DNA of 64,000 nucleotides from Paramecium pentaurelia. Taxonomy: Eukaryota; Ciliophora; Oligohymenophorea; Peniculida; Parameciidae. Under the pieces are notes generated by a model. That model did no database searches. It had not been told where the DNA came from and saw only the letters and a list, made by a program, of their open reading frames with translations. Shown piece after piece: positions 47,393 through 60,452 of this stretch (positions are counted from its first letter, which is position 1; each line of letters starts with the position of its first letter). A program made the position numbers and the translations under genes. The DNA is taken from assembly GCA_905183005.1 (NCBI GenBank), contig CAJJDO010000067.1:186001-250000 (forward strand), written 5' to 3'.

Positions 47393-48306
47393 TTATGATA
47401 AATAAGAACAAAATATATTTTCATTTATCTAATTTTCCAAATCTAACAGTCTCCAGCCCATTTCTCGTAAGAATCAAAAGAAAATATTTGATTGGAAACA
47501 ATTTCAATCAAATATGTTATTATTAGATATATATTAATAAATTTTATCTGGATTTATTGTAAGTTTAATTCCTCTTTTTATATTTTTTTAAATATTTTAT
47601 ATGTAAACTATATTCAATATCTTAGATAAAGCTTTCTTCTAATCACTTAGTTTTATAATCTTATAATTTTGTATGTTCCATTTATTTTTAGAATAATTTC
47701 TTAAGAATGAATAGTTCATTCAATTCTTTTATAAGTATTATAAAATTCATGATGATTTACAAATATTTTGATTAAAAAATTTACATTTATTATTTATCAT
47801 TCTTTTGTTAATTCTAGATATATAAATATGCTTTATTGAAAGGATTCATTCATTAATAACATTGAGTTCTTTATGTTAATTAGATCTTACAATTAAGATT
47901 ATATTTTTTTATTCAAGCATAAAAATACTTGTCGATTACCTAACTTTCCAATATTTTTGGTTAGATTTTTGATTCAAACTTCTCGTATTTTTAAAGTAAT
48001 TTTGTAGATATAATTTTCAGTAATAATTATAAAATAATTATAATATCATTAAAAACCCAATAGATTTCACTTCATTTTGTCTTAAAATCTCTTACTTTTT
48101 ATTTAATTCAATAATTATTAGGATCTTTTTATTACTCTTCATAATCCTCCTTTGAATTTTGATATATATTAGAAAGTATTCAATATTCAGTAATTATTCA
48201 TCTAGAATTCAAAAATAATCTTAATTTATAATGTTCATTTTGAAATCTTAATGATTGCCAATTATCAAAAAAAGTATTAGTAATATAATATAACTTTAAT
48301 TATTAA
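47393..48306. other. 914-bp region without a clear gene
   Basis: Several minus-strand frames are open for 50-70 codons (for example ILDEQLLNIEYFLIYIKIQ, NLTKNIGKLGNRQVFLCLNK and GIKLTINPDKIYQYISNN) but I found no introns that join them and no start. Either a relic gene on the minus strand or chance open runs. Confidence 0.3.
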
Positions 48307-50537
48307 ATGGAAGATTAAAATACTAAAAAAGACTTTCACACTCGTAATTTAGTAATTATAAATTTTATTATTAGGACATAATTGCATAATTGAGAGAGAA
48401 AAAAATGAGAGAATAAGAAGAGAAAGAAATGTCATAAAAAAGAAAATAAGATTTGGTAGTTAAATTGAAATCTCGATATGTTAAAGAAGAGCAGAAAGAA
48501 ATTAAATAATAGGTGTCTTTGCCAAGTATTAATACTCCAGAATCAAGTAAGAACAGATAATCAAGTTTAAAGAAGGAAGACTTAATGCTGGAATAAAAAT
48601 AGAGAATATAAGAGAAACAAAGATAGTAATAGTAATAAATTAATATAAGATATTTGGAATCTATAAAAACACGATAATTATAAGAAAAATAAAAGAAAGA
48701 AGAAATGATTTAAAGATAAGAGATTATTAAATAAAGTGTAAAATAGAAAGTTTTAAATTAATTGTCTGAAGTAGCATAATTTGTGACTAAGGATGATTTA
48801 TTAGAATAAGATAGTGGATCAGATGATTAGGATACTTAAAAAGTTAAATTAAAGAAATATCCATTCATTACAGACTTGAAATAATGGAAGAAAAAGTAAC
48901 GTATAGATGATGCAGTGAAAGTGTTCATAATGGTTGGTGGTTATGGAGATATAGCAAAAGCATTAATATAAAGAGGTTGGGTTAAGAATCCAGATAGTGG
49001 AAGTCCATGTTTTGATTTCAAATTTACATTACATAATTCAGAAATTGACTATAATAATTTATAAGACTTTTAGATTGTTAACCATTTTGCTAAGATTATA
49101 TGTTTAACTACTAAAGTTGGATTATGTAAGTCTCTTAATAATTTAATTTGGTTTAATAATGTAGATAAAAATACATTCTATCCAAGAGCATTTGATTTAT
49201 CTGATGAAGAAGATTTTGAGAATTTTAGAGAAGAATTCAAATTATCTAAAGTAATTCTATTATATATTTAGGCTGAAGCTATTTTGAAAATGTATCTGCA
49301 TTTATTCAAAAAGAAGGATGCTAATTTGATTGAGAAAATAAAACCATAAGCTATTATAGCATTATCAGTATGTAGGAAGATGTTATAAGATATTAATGAA
49401 TTAATTGATCAATAAAAGTAGACTTAAGTAATTACATAAAAGGAATGGGATATACTTTCTAAAGATGATTTAAATGTTTAAGCATTAGCTTAGAAAAAAC
49501 ATTAAGCTTGGTTAGCTAAAATAGGAGAAGTTAAACCTTTGAAAAAGAAGAAAAAAAGTAAATTAGAAAAAGAGTAAGAAGATTCCATTGAAGATGTAGA
49601 TGAATTTACATAATAAATTATTGATATTTTGTAAATAATTCATCTTATTTAAGATAAAAATTCAAAAATAGATTTCCTTAATACTATTTAAATGGAGTTG
49701 AAAATATATGGATTGTTAAACCTGCTGGATTATCTAGAGGAAGAGGAATTCAATGTTATAAAAATTTAGTTGAAATTGAAGATCATGTTGCATCTAAAGG
49801 AGCATAATGGATTATTTAGAAATATATAGAAAAACCATTAATTGTACTTGGTAAGAAAATGGATATAAGATAATGGGTTTTAATTACTGATTGGAATCCC
49901 TTGACTGTTTGGATTTATGATGAAGCATATCTACGTTTTACAGCTGAAGAATATGATCCTAAAGATTTAGAAAATAAAATGTCTCATTTAACAAATAATT
50001 CTATTTAAAAAAAAGGAGAAAACTTTTATAAATCTGATATTGAAGGGAATATGTGGAATTAAGAATAATTTAGTGATTATTTAATGGTAAAATCTATTGA
50101 ACTTACAATTTTAGAAAACTCATTAAGTAAATTTCATGGAAATCATTAGACCTTAATTTGAATAGGCAATTATATGGTCATTATAAAGTGTTTAAGATTA
50201 AGTAGAATAAAGAAAGAATTCTCATGAAATTTTAGGATATGATTTTATGATAGATGATAAATTTCATGTTTGGTTAATAGAAATTAATAGTAGTCCAGAC
50301 TTTTCATATTCTACTGTATTTATATTAATATTATATAATTAGCATGTAACTGAAAAGTTAGTTAAAGAAGTTTCTGAAGATTTAATTAAAGTAGTTATAG
50401 ATAGAGAAAATGATAAGAAATGTGATACTGGAAAATTCAAAAGAATATATAAAGCTAAATCTGTTTTAGAAAAGCCTGCATCAGTAGGATTAAATTTATG
50501 TTTGGAGGGAAAAAAAATAAAAAAAGTTAAAGGATGA
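48307..50537 (+). CDS. TTLL3/8-type tubulin ligase (probable glycylase)
   Basis: Second TTLL in the window. A charged coiled-coil N-terminus (about 180 aa) leads into features of the TTLL3/8 group: VFIMVGGYGDIAKALIQRGW, FYPRAFDLSDEEDFENFREE, and the ATP-grasp core IWIVKPAGLSRGRGIQCYKN, QKYIEKPLIVLGKKMDIRQW, NPLTVWIYDEAYLRFTAEEY, SHLTNNSIQKKG, GYDFMIDDKFHVWLIEINSS. Enzymes of this type start glycine side chains on axonemal tubulin. Introns: 23 nt near 48352, 21 nt at about 49251, 49631-49653 (ends AAG) and others near 50085 and 50320. About 700 aa; C-terminus ends LEGKKIKKVKG. Confidence 0.9.
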
Positions 50538-50563
50538 TTTTTAATTAATTAATATTATATATT

Positions 50564-50971
50564 ATGGAAAATTAAGATGAAACTTAAAATAATTAATTAC
50601 TTCATTCTTTAGTTAACTAAAGTAGAATTAATGAAAGCATAAACTATATAAATCTATTAGACTTGATGAGTAAATATAATCCAGGACCTCCAATGAAGAA
50701 AACTATAGTTAATGATCAAGATTTTATTGATGAATTAGAATAATTCTTATATCAATTAGAACAACCTAAAAGACTCAAGTTTTATGAAGAATCAATGGTT
50801 TTTTTAGATGAAAATGATAATCATTCAATTTTAGATTTTACAAATTTAAATAATACTAATAACAAATAAGACTCTAAATGTTAGAAATAATAGGATGCTT
50901 GGCTTGATAAACTTCCACTCAAACATGAATTTGATGATCTTGAAGAACTTGAAAAAATACTATCTTAATGA
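50564..50971 (+). CDS. Small acidic orphan protein
   Basis: Single-exon ORF of 135 aa, starting MENQDETQNNQLLHSLVNQS and ending DLEELEKILSQ. It is acidic and rich in Asn, Gln, Leu and Asp; no family recognised, no signal peptide. It begins 26 bp after the TTLL3-type gene on the same strand. Confidence 0.55.
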
Positions 50972-51024
50972 ACATAAAAATATAATTTTATATATAAAAA
51001 TAATAGTTGTTAAAAATTTGTTAT

Positions 51025-51594
51025 ATGCAGTTCATACATGATTATGCTATAATAGGAGAAGAAGAAAATGAACCTAAATTGACCAATGCATTACCATTAA
51101 ACTAACATTTTTAAAACTTTTCGAACCTTCTCTAAGCTTAAAAAGAGAGACAAAAATCTAAAATATTCATGCCTTTAGATTTGAATGTCATTAATTAAGC
51201 TCAAAACGGATTCAAATCATCTGCTCGCTCAAGTCCTAGAAATTATTTTGCAAATAAACAAGTTCCAAGTGTTGATAAGATAATGTAGAAAATGGCAATT
51301 AAACATGTTTCACATCATCAAATACCAACTAAAAAAGAGGAATTTTATGAAAGATAGATAAGATGGTTAAATTAAATAAAATAAACAAATAAAGTTAAAA
51401 ATCAACATAAACTAAATTAAGAAATCTAGAATTGCCCATTTAAACCTTATACAAGTCCTTAACAGAACATTAACAAAGAAAAATTAAAAGAAAATTCAAA
51501 AAGTATCTTGAGTCCACCCCCATTTAAAAAACCTAATAAAAGAAATGATTCTTATACTAAAATTCATTTAGCAAAAAAATAGAGTGTAGGTTGA
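51025..51594 (+). CDS. Basic orphan protein
   Basis: Single-exon ORF of 189 aa starting MQFIHDYAIIGEEENEPKLT and ending IHLAKKQSVG. It has an acidic start, then a basic Gln/Lys/Pro-rich body with motifs like CPFKPYTSPQQN and SILSPPPFKKPNKR. No domain recognised; the short proline/serine motifs could be docking or phosphorylation sites. It lies 53 bp after the previous orphan. Confidence 0.55.
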
Positions 51595-52055
51595 ATATGA
51601 ATTTTATGAATTATTTTAATATAAACTTTATATATTCTGATATAAATAAAATAAAATTATCATTATCTTATAAAATATATACTTTAATTAATGTTTTATA
51701 AGAAAAATCTTAGATTCATTTCAAAAACTAGATTTAATATTATTATCTTATATATTATATCATAATTAGGATGAAAAGTATAATAATAAAAGATGATGAA
51801 TTAACTCTGTATAATTTATGAAACTTATTGTATGAAATATAAAACCAAGGCTTAAAACTCTAAGAAAAACTAATATTAACACCATTCAATAGATATATAA
51901 TAATTTATAGTTTACAACTAATATTGCTAATCCTAACAAATTCAATAAGGATCATAATATTTGAATAGATTATTACAATTAAATTTAAGAAATAGGTAAT
52001 CAATATTAAATTTATTTAGAATTTAGTTGAATATTACTCAAAATTATATATGAAA
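51595..52055. other. Convergent intergenic region
   Basis: 461 bp, AT-rich, between the orphan gene and the methyltransferase gene 3' ends. No gene seen. Confidence 0.5.
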
Positions 52056-53227
52056 TCATAATTCATTTCCAATAGTTACCCAATTATTTCTAAGATTATT
52101 TCTTCTGCCAAAGATTTCTAAGCAATGACCTCCTGGAACCATGGCGTTAATAATTTCATAGATTTCTTCGGGTTTTTGAGATTATCCTCTTCTTTCACTC
52201 CAGATAACATCACTCTTTAAGTAATAATTTAATTTATTATTGCCCTAGAATATATAATTAAATTACTTTATAACCAATAAGACAATTCTCTTTAGCATGT
52301 TACAAATAAAACCCATGTCCTTTGGCTATTTTACCATTAACAGTCTTTTTGACCCATATTAATTCATCAACTAATTGATAACCCCATTATTTCATCATTT
52401 TTGCAGCAATTCGATATTTGGCATTAATTGTCCATATAAATAGGAAACCTTCCTTTTGTAATAAAGGAATAGGTAATTCCATTAATTAATCATCTTTAAG
52501 TGATTGATATGCAATGGCCACTCCTCTAGATGGTTAAGATGTTGATAATTACCAAGGTGGATCCATCATAATTGCTTAATTGTATAATATAAAATATTAC
52601 CATCAAATAATTTGCCTGCTATCTTTTGTTGGGAAGCTATCAAAGATTTAAAGTTAAATGTTATGACATCAGCATTTATGGGTATTGAATTCTCAGGTAC
52701 AGAACTAGTCAATGTTGGTAATTCATTTTATCTATTTTTTAAATAGAATGTATTGAATACTCTTTAAACCACTCCAATTTTTATGATTCAATACTAGCTT
52801 CTACTTTGGATAACAGTTTTATCAATCCTTACTTATTTTTTGGTAATTTATCATATTCAATGGTTTCGTTGATATCTAAATCACTATTCTTTCTCTCCTT
52901 GTTTAATTGCTTTTTCACTCCAAAATCTATATCATTGTTGTCATCTCCACCTGCTTCACTCCCAAAATCCAAATAATTTCTTCGAGTATACTATCTTAAA
53001 TTATATGTTCCATTTTAGGATTCCTTTATACTTACCCCAGATAATTCCTCAGTGTTGGTTGAGTTCTGTTTTTTAGTTGATACTTCCTTTTATTACTTCT
53101 TTGTTTTCTATTATTTTTAATCTTCATTGGTATTGATGACTTTATCCAATGATATTACTTGCTTTCCATTACAATCTAAATTATCTTCAGCAGTAGATTT
53201 CGATTATTGGCTACGTCTTCCTTACAT
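52056..53227 (-). CDS. MT-A70 family adenine methyltransferase (METTL3/MTA1-type)
   Basis: S-adenosylmethionine-dependent N6-adenine methyltransferase. The catalytic motif is DPPW (MMDPPWQLSTSQPS), followed by VAIAYQSLKDDQLMELPIPL, FLFIWTINAKYRIAAKMM, LVDELIWVKKTVNG, HGFYLQHAKENCLIGYK, SDVIWSERRGQSQKPEEIYE and PGGHCLEIFGRRNNLR with the SAM-binding C-terminal part. The N-terminal 140 residues are Gln/Lys/Ser-rich and disordered-looking. In ciliates this family includes MTA1, which makes DNA 6mA, as well as RNA m6A writers; the sequence alone does not decide. Introns near 53010, 52600 and 52225 among others. End at 52056. Confidence 0.9.
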
Positions 53228-53836
53228 TCACAAATTAAGATTTAATATTATTATTATATTTGTTCCAATCTCACTCTTTTACCAATTTAAGTTGGCGCCT
53301 TTTTAATACAATATAATGTTACAATTTCTACTTGACTTATATGATATAAATTAAAGATTTATTGGTTCTTACAACCATCCTTTTCAAATTATATAACGAA
53401 TAACAACACAGACAATCTTAATTAAATTATATAAAACTATAATCATCATTGAAATTAATCTGTATTTCAAATACCAGATATCTACATACCATTTCTTTTA
53501 ATTCATTATACAAGTTAAGTACTTAAATTAACTATGTAATTTTGAAAAATTCAGACTACTTTTTGGAATGCACACTCCCTATATTATGATTAATTGAATC
53601 TTAATTGTTTAGAAATTCAAATCTCTAATTGTACATAAATAAATAGCAATTAAATAATAAATAATAAAAATTACAAATTATTGTTATCCGTTCATTTATA
53701 GAATAGTATATAGATTACATATAAAGAAAATACATGATAAAAGAATAAGCATTATAAATATATATTGATATTATAAAATCTTGGTTTCACTTGTTCAAAT
53801 CATTTCTCTTGTTAAGAATTGCTTATCTCATTTTTG
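53228..53836. other. Intergenic stretch, no gene seen
   Basis: 609 bp between the methyltransferase start and the end of a small coiled-coil gene. No ORF of useful length. Confidence 0.45.
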
Positions 53837-54297
53837 TCACATCTTTTTATCCTGGATACTCACCATCCTTTAAAGCTATATTGGATGCAATTTAATCCCA
53901 TGAATTTTTCTTATATAGATTTACTATCTTACATACTAACTATGATTCTTTTTATTTTCAAACCAAATCTCTTATTTCTATTTATTCAACACTTTTCTTT
54001 ATTCAATATCCTATACTTATTAACTATTGAATATAATTTTCAAATTTACCTTTTGAATTATTGCAAATATTCTTGACCTTTTTATTTTTTTTATTATTTC
54101 AATATCCTTTCTTGTTAATCCATCTCTCTTATCTGAGCAAGTCTTTCCTCTTCAATTATTTTCAATTTATCCTTTCTTACCTATTATTCTGGACTCTATT
54201 TTTGAATGAACAAGTACCACAATGAAAACTTATTGCTAAGATTAAATAGGTGCTTCATTTGAAAAAGCACTAAATACATCATACTATCATATGACAT
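53837..54297 (-). CDS. Small coiled-coil protein, unknown function
   Basis: About 145 aa starting MSYDSMMYLVLFQMKHLFNL. The middle is a strong charged coiled coil (KLKIIEEERLAQIREMDQQE, then ILKQQKKQKGQEYLQQFKR), and the second half is basic (ENKKNHSQYVRQQIYIRKIH). A 26-nt intron (GTAAATTT...ATAG, about 54025-54050) joins QQFKR to SQQVQDIEQRK in frame. TGA directly upstream of the ATG at 54297 supports the start. No family recognised. Confidence 0.55.
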
Positions 54298-55093
54298 TTC
54301 TCATACTTAAGCTTATTAAAATTGACCTTAATCAACCTATGAGGCATCAGAAGGAACAACCTAAGTTGTTACATCTTCAAAAAAGTCATCCATTATTTAA
54401 CTTAATTATATTTCACTACAAATATGAGATAAACGAAACACAATTAAATAGATATAATCTGAATTTAATCAAAGTTAAACAATATTATTTGTTTGTTGTT
54501 ATTTTTTTTTATTTTCCTAAAAGTGATATTATGTATTCACATGAAATGCTATTTAATTGATTGATATATAATCCCAATTATCATATTTGGTTTCTAATTA
54601 TTCTAATTTAAGATGTAATCATTAATTTTATTTTGAAAAATACTGTGATGAAAAATGTTGTTAATTAAACCTAGCTTCTTTCTCTCAAATTGCAAATAAT
54701 TATAATCATATTTTATAGTCTACAATTTTTTATTGTAAATATATGTAATACTGTAATTTTGTCTTAAATTTTCTTATAATATATTATTAAATTTTTATTG
54801 TTTATATCTTATAGAATTTTAAGAGATACATTAATTCCTATATTAAATATACCAATATGAGAGCTACTTAGTTGATAAAAGCTTTGAAATATTAAATTGC
54901 ATTTTAATTAATGATACTAATTCTTCTTATTGATTAAAAATTGAATTAAACTGATTAGAGTACATAATTATATATACAAAAGATAATTAAAATAATCTTT
55001 AAATTCTTAAGAAATCAATTACTGTATTCTAAAAATATATTAAATAATTACAATATATTCTTGCTATTATTATTAATAACAGAATTTTAAATT
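54298..55093. other. Intergenic stretch before the CCCH gene
   Basis: About 800 bp. From 54857 the frame of the next gene is already open (starts MRATQLIKALKYQIAF) but its composition looks like AT-rich noise; the gene could start there or at 55094 or 55142. Confidence 0.4.
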
Positions 55094-58000
55094 ATGCATA
55101 AGCAATATAATTTTGCTGGAGTTGATCTCTTATAAGAGTAAATGTCTAATAAATACATATTAGATTTCCAGAACAACAATCATATTTTGAATAAACCTAA
55201 GGATATCAAAATGATTTTGAATCATCAAGATAACCTGTCATTCCAGAAGTTTACTAACCAACTAATTTGGGAAAGGACTTATTCATTACACTCTAAGTAA
55301 ATTAATTTTTTAACTTATTAGAATGAATATAGAAATACCAGAAAGGTAACAACTTATTCAGACAAAGCATTGTTTGATTTATGGAAGGTGACTGCAAGAT
55401 CATAAGCAGGTAAACCACCTCCAAAGAAACCAGCAAAAGAGCCTGAAAATGTATATTCATAAATTTATTATATATTAGGAGATAATGAGGAAACAAATAG
55501 AACATAAAAGAAATTTGCATTTTTATGCTTAAGCTAATGAGAAAGATGTTCAATATACATTAAAATAATTTGGTGATGCTGAAGAATAAAATGCAAATAT
55601 CAGTAAATTTATAGAAGAGAGACAATCATAATTGTTACAATAAAAAAAAAATTAAGAAAAGAAAAATAAGAAAATGAGCAAAGAAGTTTTGAATAGATTA
55701 TTTCCTAAACCATTAATTTAATAAGAAGATGACTTAAAAACAAAGGAAAAGAAATAAAGGGAATAATTTGTTGAAGCTGTAATCTAACATTATAAAGCAA
55801 AAAATCCAGATCATAAAAATTTTAAATATCCAGATAGATTAAGATAATATTGGAGTGAAATATAAAATAATAAACCTGAAGGTAAAGGTGATGATTTTGA
55901 TTTGTATTTTTAAGATTCTATGGAAATGATAAATGATCAATTTTATAAATTTAAAGGATTTTATACTGATAATGTAGATGATATTATTAAAATATGGAGA
56001 TAAACTCTATAGCATTCTAAATAAGAGATTGTAACATATGAAAGTGAAGAAAATTTAAAAACTCTATTAACTCAATATTTATAAATGAAAAAAGATTAAG
56101 AAGATGTTAATTTAGGTTTACGTAAAATTGAAATGGAAAAGAGTATGAAAAAAAAGAAAACTGAAATTAATTATTAAAGAGTAACTGAAATAGCAAAACC
56201 TAAAGATAGATTAAAAGTAGGAAAAACTTTATTGGATTTAAAGAAAATGTATCCAAATGATAAAATCTTGAGGAAAATGTTATTATAAGAATTTCGTGAT
56301 ACAAAAGTGGCTAAATATCCTTAAGAATATGATGTTGTTGATAGTGATGAAGAAAATAAACAAAAAATGAGACATCTCTCATAAAAAGGTGGATGTGTGA
56401 TAACCTTAGAAGAAATGGAAGTACCAGCAAAAATGAAAATAGATGAAATAGCAGATTTATTTGAAAAACATATGGAGATGTATTATTCAGAAAAATAAAC
56501 TGCTTTAAGAAAAGAAGAATAAGAAAGAAAAAAGAAAAGATAAGCAGAATTCAAACTTAATAAATATATAGAATAAATGGCTAAAAAGTATTTAGAATTA
56601 AGAAAAAAGAGATTTGAAGAAAAAGTACCCACAATTAATGAATATTTATCTACTATGTATAAATAAATGTTGATATCACATAAAGATGCAACAAAAGAAA
56701 ACTTTCCACATTTAAAATATGGAGAAAGTAAAAAATTAAGAAAGAAATCCTTTCCTAGTTCATTAAAGAGATATTTCTTTGGAATGATGAAATCTTATGT
56801 TAGAAGAAAATATGATTATATTAAAGATGAAACTAATAGAATAGGTTTTTGGGTACCAACTAATGGAAAGAGTATGTGTGTAGTTCATAAAGATTCATTA
56901 TGTCCACCTGGATGTACAAAATAGACATTAAATCAAAGAGTAATTGGTTAAAGTCGATTAGTAAAAGAAGCATAACTCTTTGCAGATAGACCAAAAACAT
57001 CAGTTTGGGATTCTGATAATTATTAATCTGAAAGATGCAATATTATGATGACATTCTCAGATGCTAAAGAATGCACATTTTAACCTGCAGTTTGTTATAG
57101 AATGCCAGAAAAATTAAAAAAAGTTATTTTATAAACTCATAATTGGGCTTAAAGTAATGTAGGTAAAAGTGGATCATTAAAACATTTCTTATCATAATTT
57201 GGAGAAAATTTCAAAAAAGTACCCTCCATATATAGATTTGGTATTTTTAAGAGATCTTAAGTACTCTATAGAAAAGGAGATTATAGAAAATCTTATTAAT
57301 TATTGGCTCTTAGTTTTAATATAAGAGATCTTAAATTGATATTTAGAGATCCTGAAGTCAAAATGAAATAACCAAAACCACATCCAATTTTTAATGCATA
57401 AAATATGGGTATAGATGAAGATGAATTAAAGAAAGTACCACATGAAAATTTATAATTAATGGAACCTGATTATTAAAATAAACCTGAATATAAGTTCTTA
57501 TTAGAAGTTTATCTTTTTATTAAGCAATTAGAATCTTATGAAGATTAATTATACTAATCATAGAATAATCTTAAAAGAATGCTAAAATAGGATTCTCATT
57601 ACTTTACTTCATTATAAGCTCTAAGTAAAACTTAATCTTATGATTTACGCAAATTAACTGTTAAAGATTAAATGTGCCCATTAGGATAGGATTGTCCTTC
57701 AATTTAAACAAGATGGCCAAACTCAAATGTATCAGGTGTTACACCTATTGGAGCAGAATGTATGTTTGCTCATCATCCTTATGAACTGAGATTCAGATAA
57801 GAATTAAGAGCTAGAAAAACTGCTCTAAGAGGCACTCTTAAAGCAGTCACTGAAAGACTAGGAGGTAATTCAGCTATTAAAGCATGGAATCCTGCTGGAA
57901 ATACAATGAAATTATGTATTGGTTGTTCTGAAAAGGCTTTGTGTTCAGAATGTGCCATGAAAAAAAAGAATATTGCAACTTTAGAGATTTTAAGAAGAAA

Positions 58001-58957
58001 AGCAAAAAAAGCGTATTTGAAAATAAAAGAGAGACCTAAATTTAAGGAAAGAAGAAAAATGGAAGAAAAAGAAGCTAAAAATTATAACATTAAGTTAAGT
58101 TGTCTAAGTAGAGCTAATGCTTTGTATAATAAAGAAAGATATTCAGAAGCATTTGAAGTTATATTAAAAGCAATTGAAATTGTTAAATAAGAAATTGAAG
58201 AATAAGAAAAAGAATTTGAGGCTAGTTAATTGAATCTAAAGAAATAATTATAAATTGATCCAGACACTGATGTAACAATTAAATAAGTTTATGAATCAAC
58301 TGTAAAATTGAATCCTGATGATAAATAAGAAGCATAAAAATTATGTATGTATGCTAAATAGACTCATCTTGATGCTGATCCTGAACCTGATACCAGATAA
58401 TTTATTAATAGACAAATTGAACTCCTCTACAAGAAAATAGAATAAAAATTATAGGATAATTTAAATGATATATAATTGATGAAATAGAAAATTAATAAGA
58501 TTGAAGATAAAGAAGATTAAAAAGCTAAGAGCAAAGTTAAAGATTTATCAATGAAGATGTGTCCAGAATTCATTAAAGATGGTAGATGTAAGAAGGGATA
58601 AAAGGATTGCCCATATTCTCATAATTATCTTCTATTAGATTTAGAACCAACTGATAGCAAATTGAAAAGTCTTTAAGAATCTATTAAAATGAAGGAAGTT
58701 TCATTAAGAGAATCTAAACCACCTATTCCTTGGGTTTAATCAGGAATGAAAGATGCAGAAGAATGTAATATTGATTATAATTTATTTTAGACAACAATAC
58801 TGCTGCATATGATAAAGAATTGGAAAGAAAAAGAATTTTAAGATCAAAAAGCAAACAATCAAAATAATCAAAATCATAATCAAAGGATTTGTATTCCTAG
58901 GATTTTGAAGATATCAAAACACCAATTTATGAGAGAAAAAAGAAATAAAACTTTTGA
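55094..58957 (+). CDS. Giant CCCH zinc-finger, coiled-coil protein
   Basis: About 1270 aa with only two introns (about 55451-55478, 28 nt; about 58766-58791, 26 nt). Long Lys/Glu/Gln-rich coiled coils fill the first half. Cys-rich parts follow: CVVHKDSLCPPGCTK, MCPLGQDCPSIQTRW followed at a distance by ECMFAHHPYEL, KLCIGCSEKALCSECAMKKK, and a clear CCCH finger MCPEFIKDGRCKKGQKDCPY followed by SHNY. CCCH fingers usually bind RNA. A helical repeat-like stretch (SRANALYNKERYSEAFEVIL) lies between. I cannot name the family; the long-chain layout with scattered fingers could be an RNA-binding or a ciliary protein. The start is uncertain (54857, 55094 or 55142). Confidence 0.7.
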
Positions 58958-58987
58958 TAGCTATAAATAAGTTATCAACTATTGTCG

Positions 58988-59479
58988 TCATAGTTTTTAT
59001 CTTGATTTCAAAATAAATCTTGGTACTTGAACATCCTTTTTCCTTAATTTCTTCTATTAAGTTATACCTGTTCTTTCAATCAGATTTATGGTTTAGAGAG
59101 ATTGAACAATTTAAATTGTAGGTACATTTATTGTACGATATTCTGATACATGACGTAGATTCCTTTGAGTTTTTAATTATTATAATAAATATTTTGGTCT
59201 GTACTGATCAGGAACAATTATTCTTTCTGACTATTTCTCTAAAGACCTACCTCTAAACTCAAAGTGTTAGTTTGAATTTGATTTTGGACAAATGAGTTTG
59301 AGAAGTTAAGATCTAGGTTTTTACACAATATAGCTATTATTATGAATCAATGCATTTTCTCGAGGTTTGAATAAGCGTTGCATTTCTTTATCGTAATCAA
59401 TTTCGTTTTGAGATTCCTCATGCAAACTTAGAAGTGTCTCTATAGCATTTTTTTCTCTCCAATTTAATTAATTAAACAT
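58988..59479 (-). CDS. Small basic orphan protein
   Basis: Single-exon ORF of 163 aa starting MFNQLNWREKNAIETLLSLH and ending FILKSRQKL. Basic, rich in Gln, Arg, Ser and Leu, no domain recognised. It converges with the giant CCCH gene (30 bp) and lies 34 bp from the end of the protease gene upstream on the same strand. Confidence 0.55.
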
Positions 59480-59513
59480 ATAATTACTATTAAAAGATTA
59501 TTAATTATAAATA

Positions 59514-60452
59514 TCAGATAGCTCTGTATGCATAAGAAGTAATACCACAAGTATTTCCAGGGGCGAGAGTCATGAATCCTTTTTCACCCCAAGAAGTGCC
59601 CCAAGAATTTTTGATAAACCAATTATCATTCTCATCAAATCCAACTGCTAAGACAGCATGATTTACAGATCTACTACAATCTTTAAAGACCCCTCCTCCA
59701 TAAAATTACCAATTAGAGGCATCTACTACTACAACAAGGGGATATTCTGTCAAGAATTACTTAACATTATTCGAACTTACACTTTAAGCTCCATTAGTTT
59801 TATAAGGTCCTGAATTATATAAGCAAGTAACTGATTATTTCTAAGTATAAGGATATACTCTAGCATCATTCAATCCATGATTAGCAATATACTTCAAAGC
59901 TAGGTTTTGATATCCTCCATTGCATCCAAAAGACTGAGTATCACAATCAATTAATTGTTATTCTGACAATACAACAGACGTGTTATTTTTAACATAAAAC
60001 CAAGCCTCTGCTGCTCCTACTGCACCAAAAGCCCAGCATCCAGCACATTATCCTTAATCTTTAACTTATGTTATCTTTCTCCAATCAACTGAAGTTTTAG
60101 TTTTATCGTTTTTTTTAATTGAACTTTCTTATTCATCAGTAATTTATTTTTATTAGATAAATTCATCAGAAATATAATGTGTTAGATAAAGTAATGAGAA
60201 TTCTTCTTCTGATAAATCACTGAATTGGTTCATTCTCATCTTATAAGTTTTATTTTTATCAGAATTATGTTTATTTACTTTATTTAGATTAATTTAAAAA
60301 TTAAAGAATCTAAAAACCTCTTGCTGTCCTGTATAAGATTTTCCATATTCTCTTTTCCAACTCTAAAATTCAATATGACCATCATTTTCTTCTTAATTCA
60401 AATAAGTAAAAGCACTCAACAACCCTATAAGTATAATTAATGCAGATTTCAT
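59514..60452 (-). CDS. Cathepsin L-like cysteine protease (C1A)
   Basis: Lysosomal or phagosomal papain-family protease. Signal peptide MKSALIILIGLLSAFTYL, then an I29 inhibitor prodomain (FQSWKREYGKSYTGQQEVF, MRMNQFSDLSEEEFSLLYL), and the mature enzyme from VDWRKITQVKDQGQCAGCWAFG with the catalytic Cys (QCAGCWAF instead of the usual QCGSCWAF), SEQQLIDCDTQSFGCNGGY, VNHAVLAVGFDEN with the catalytic His and WFIKNSWGTSWGEKGF with the catalytic Asn. Ends SYAYRAI. A 26-30 nt intron falls in the prodomain near 60290. About 300 aa, normal for the family. Confidence 0.93.

Noticed and set aside
53819..54076. Plus-strand ORF with many hydrophobic residues
   Set aside because: Antisense shadow of the small coiled-coil gene at 53837-54297.
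54291..54560. Plus-strand ORF starting MTFLILKLIKIDLNQP
   Set aside because: No start context, noise-like composition and adjacent to the start of a minus-strand coiled-coil gene; read as chance.
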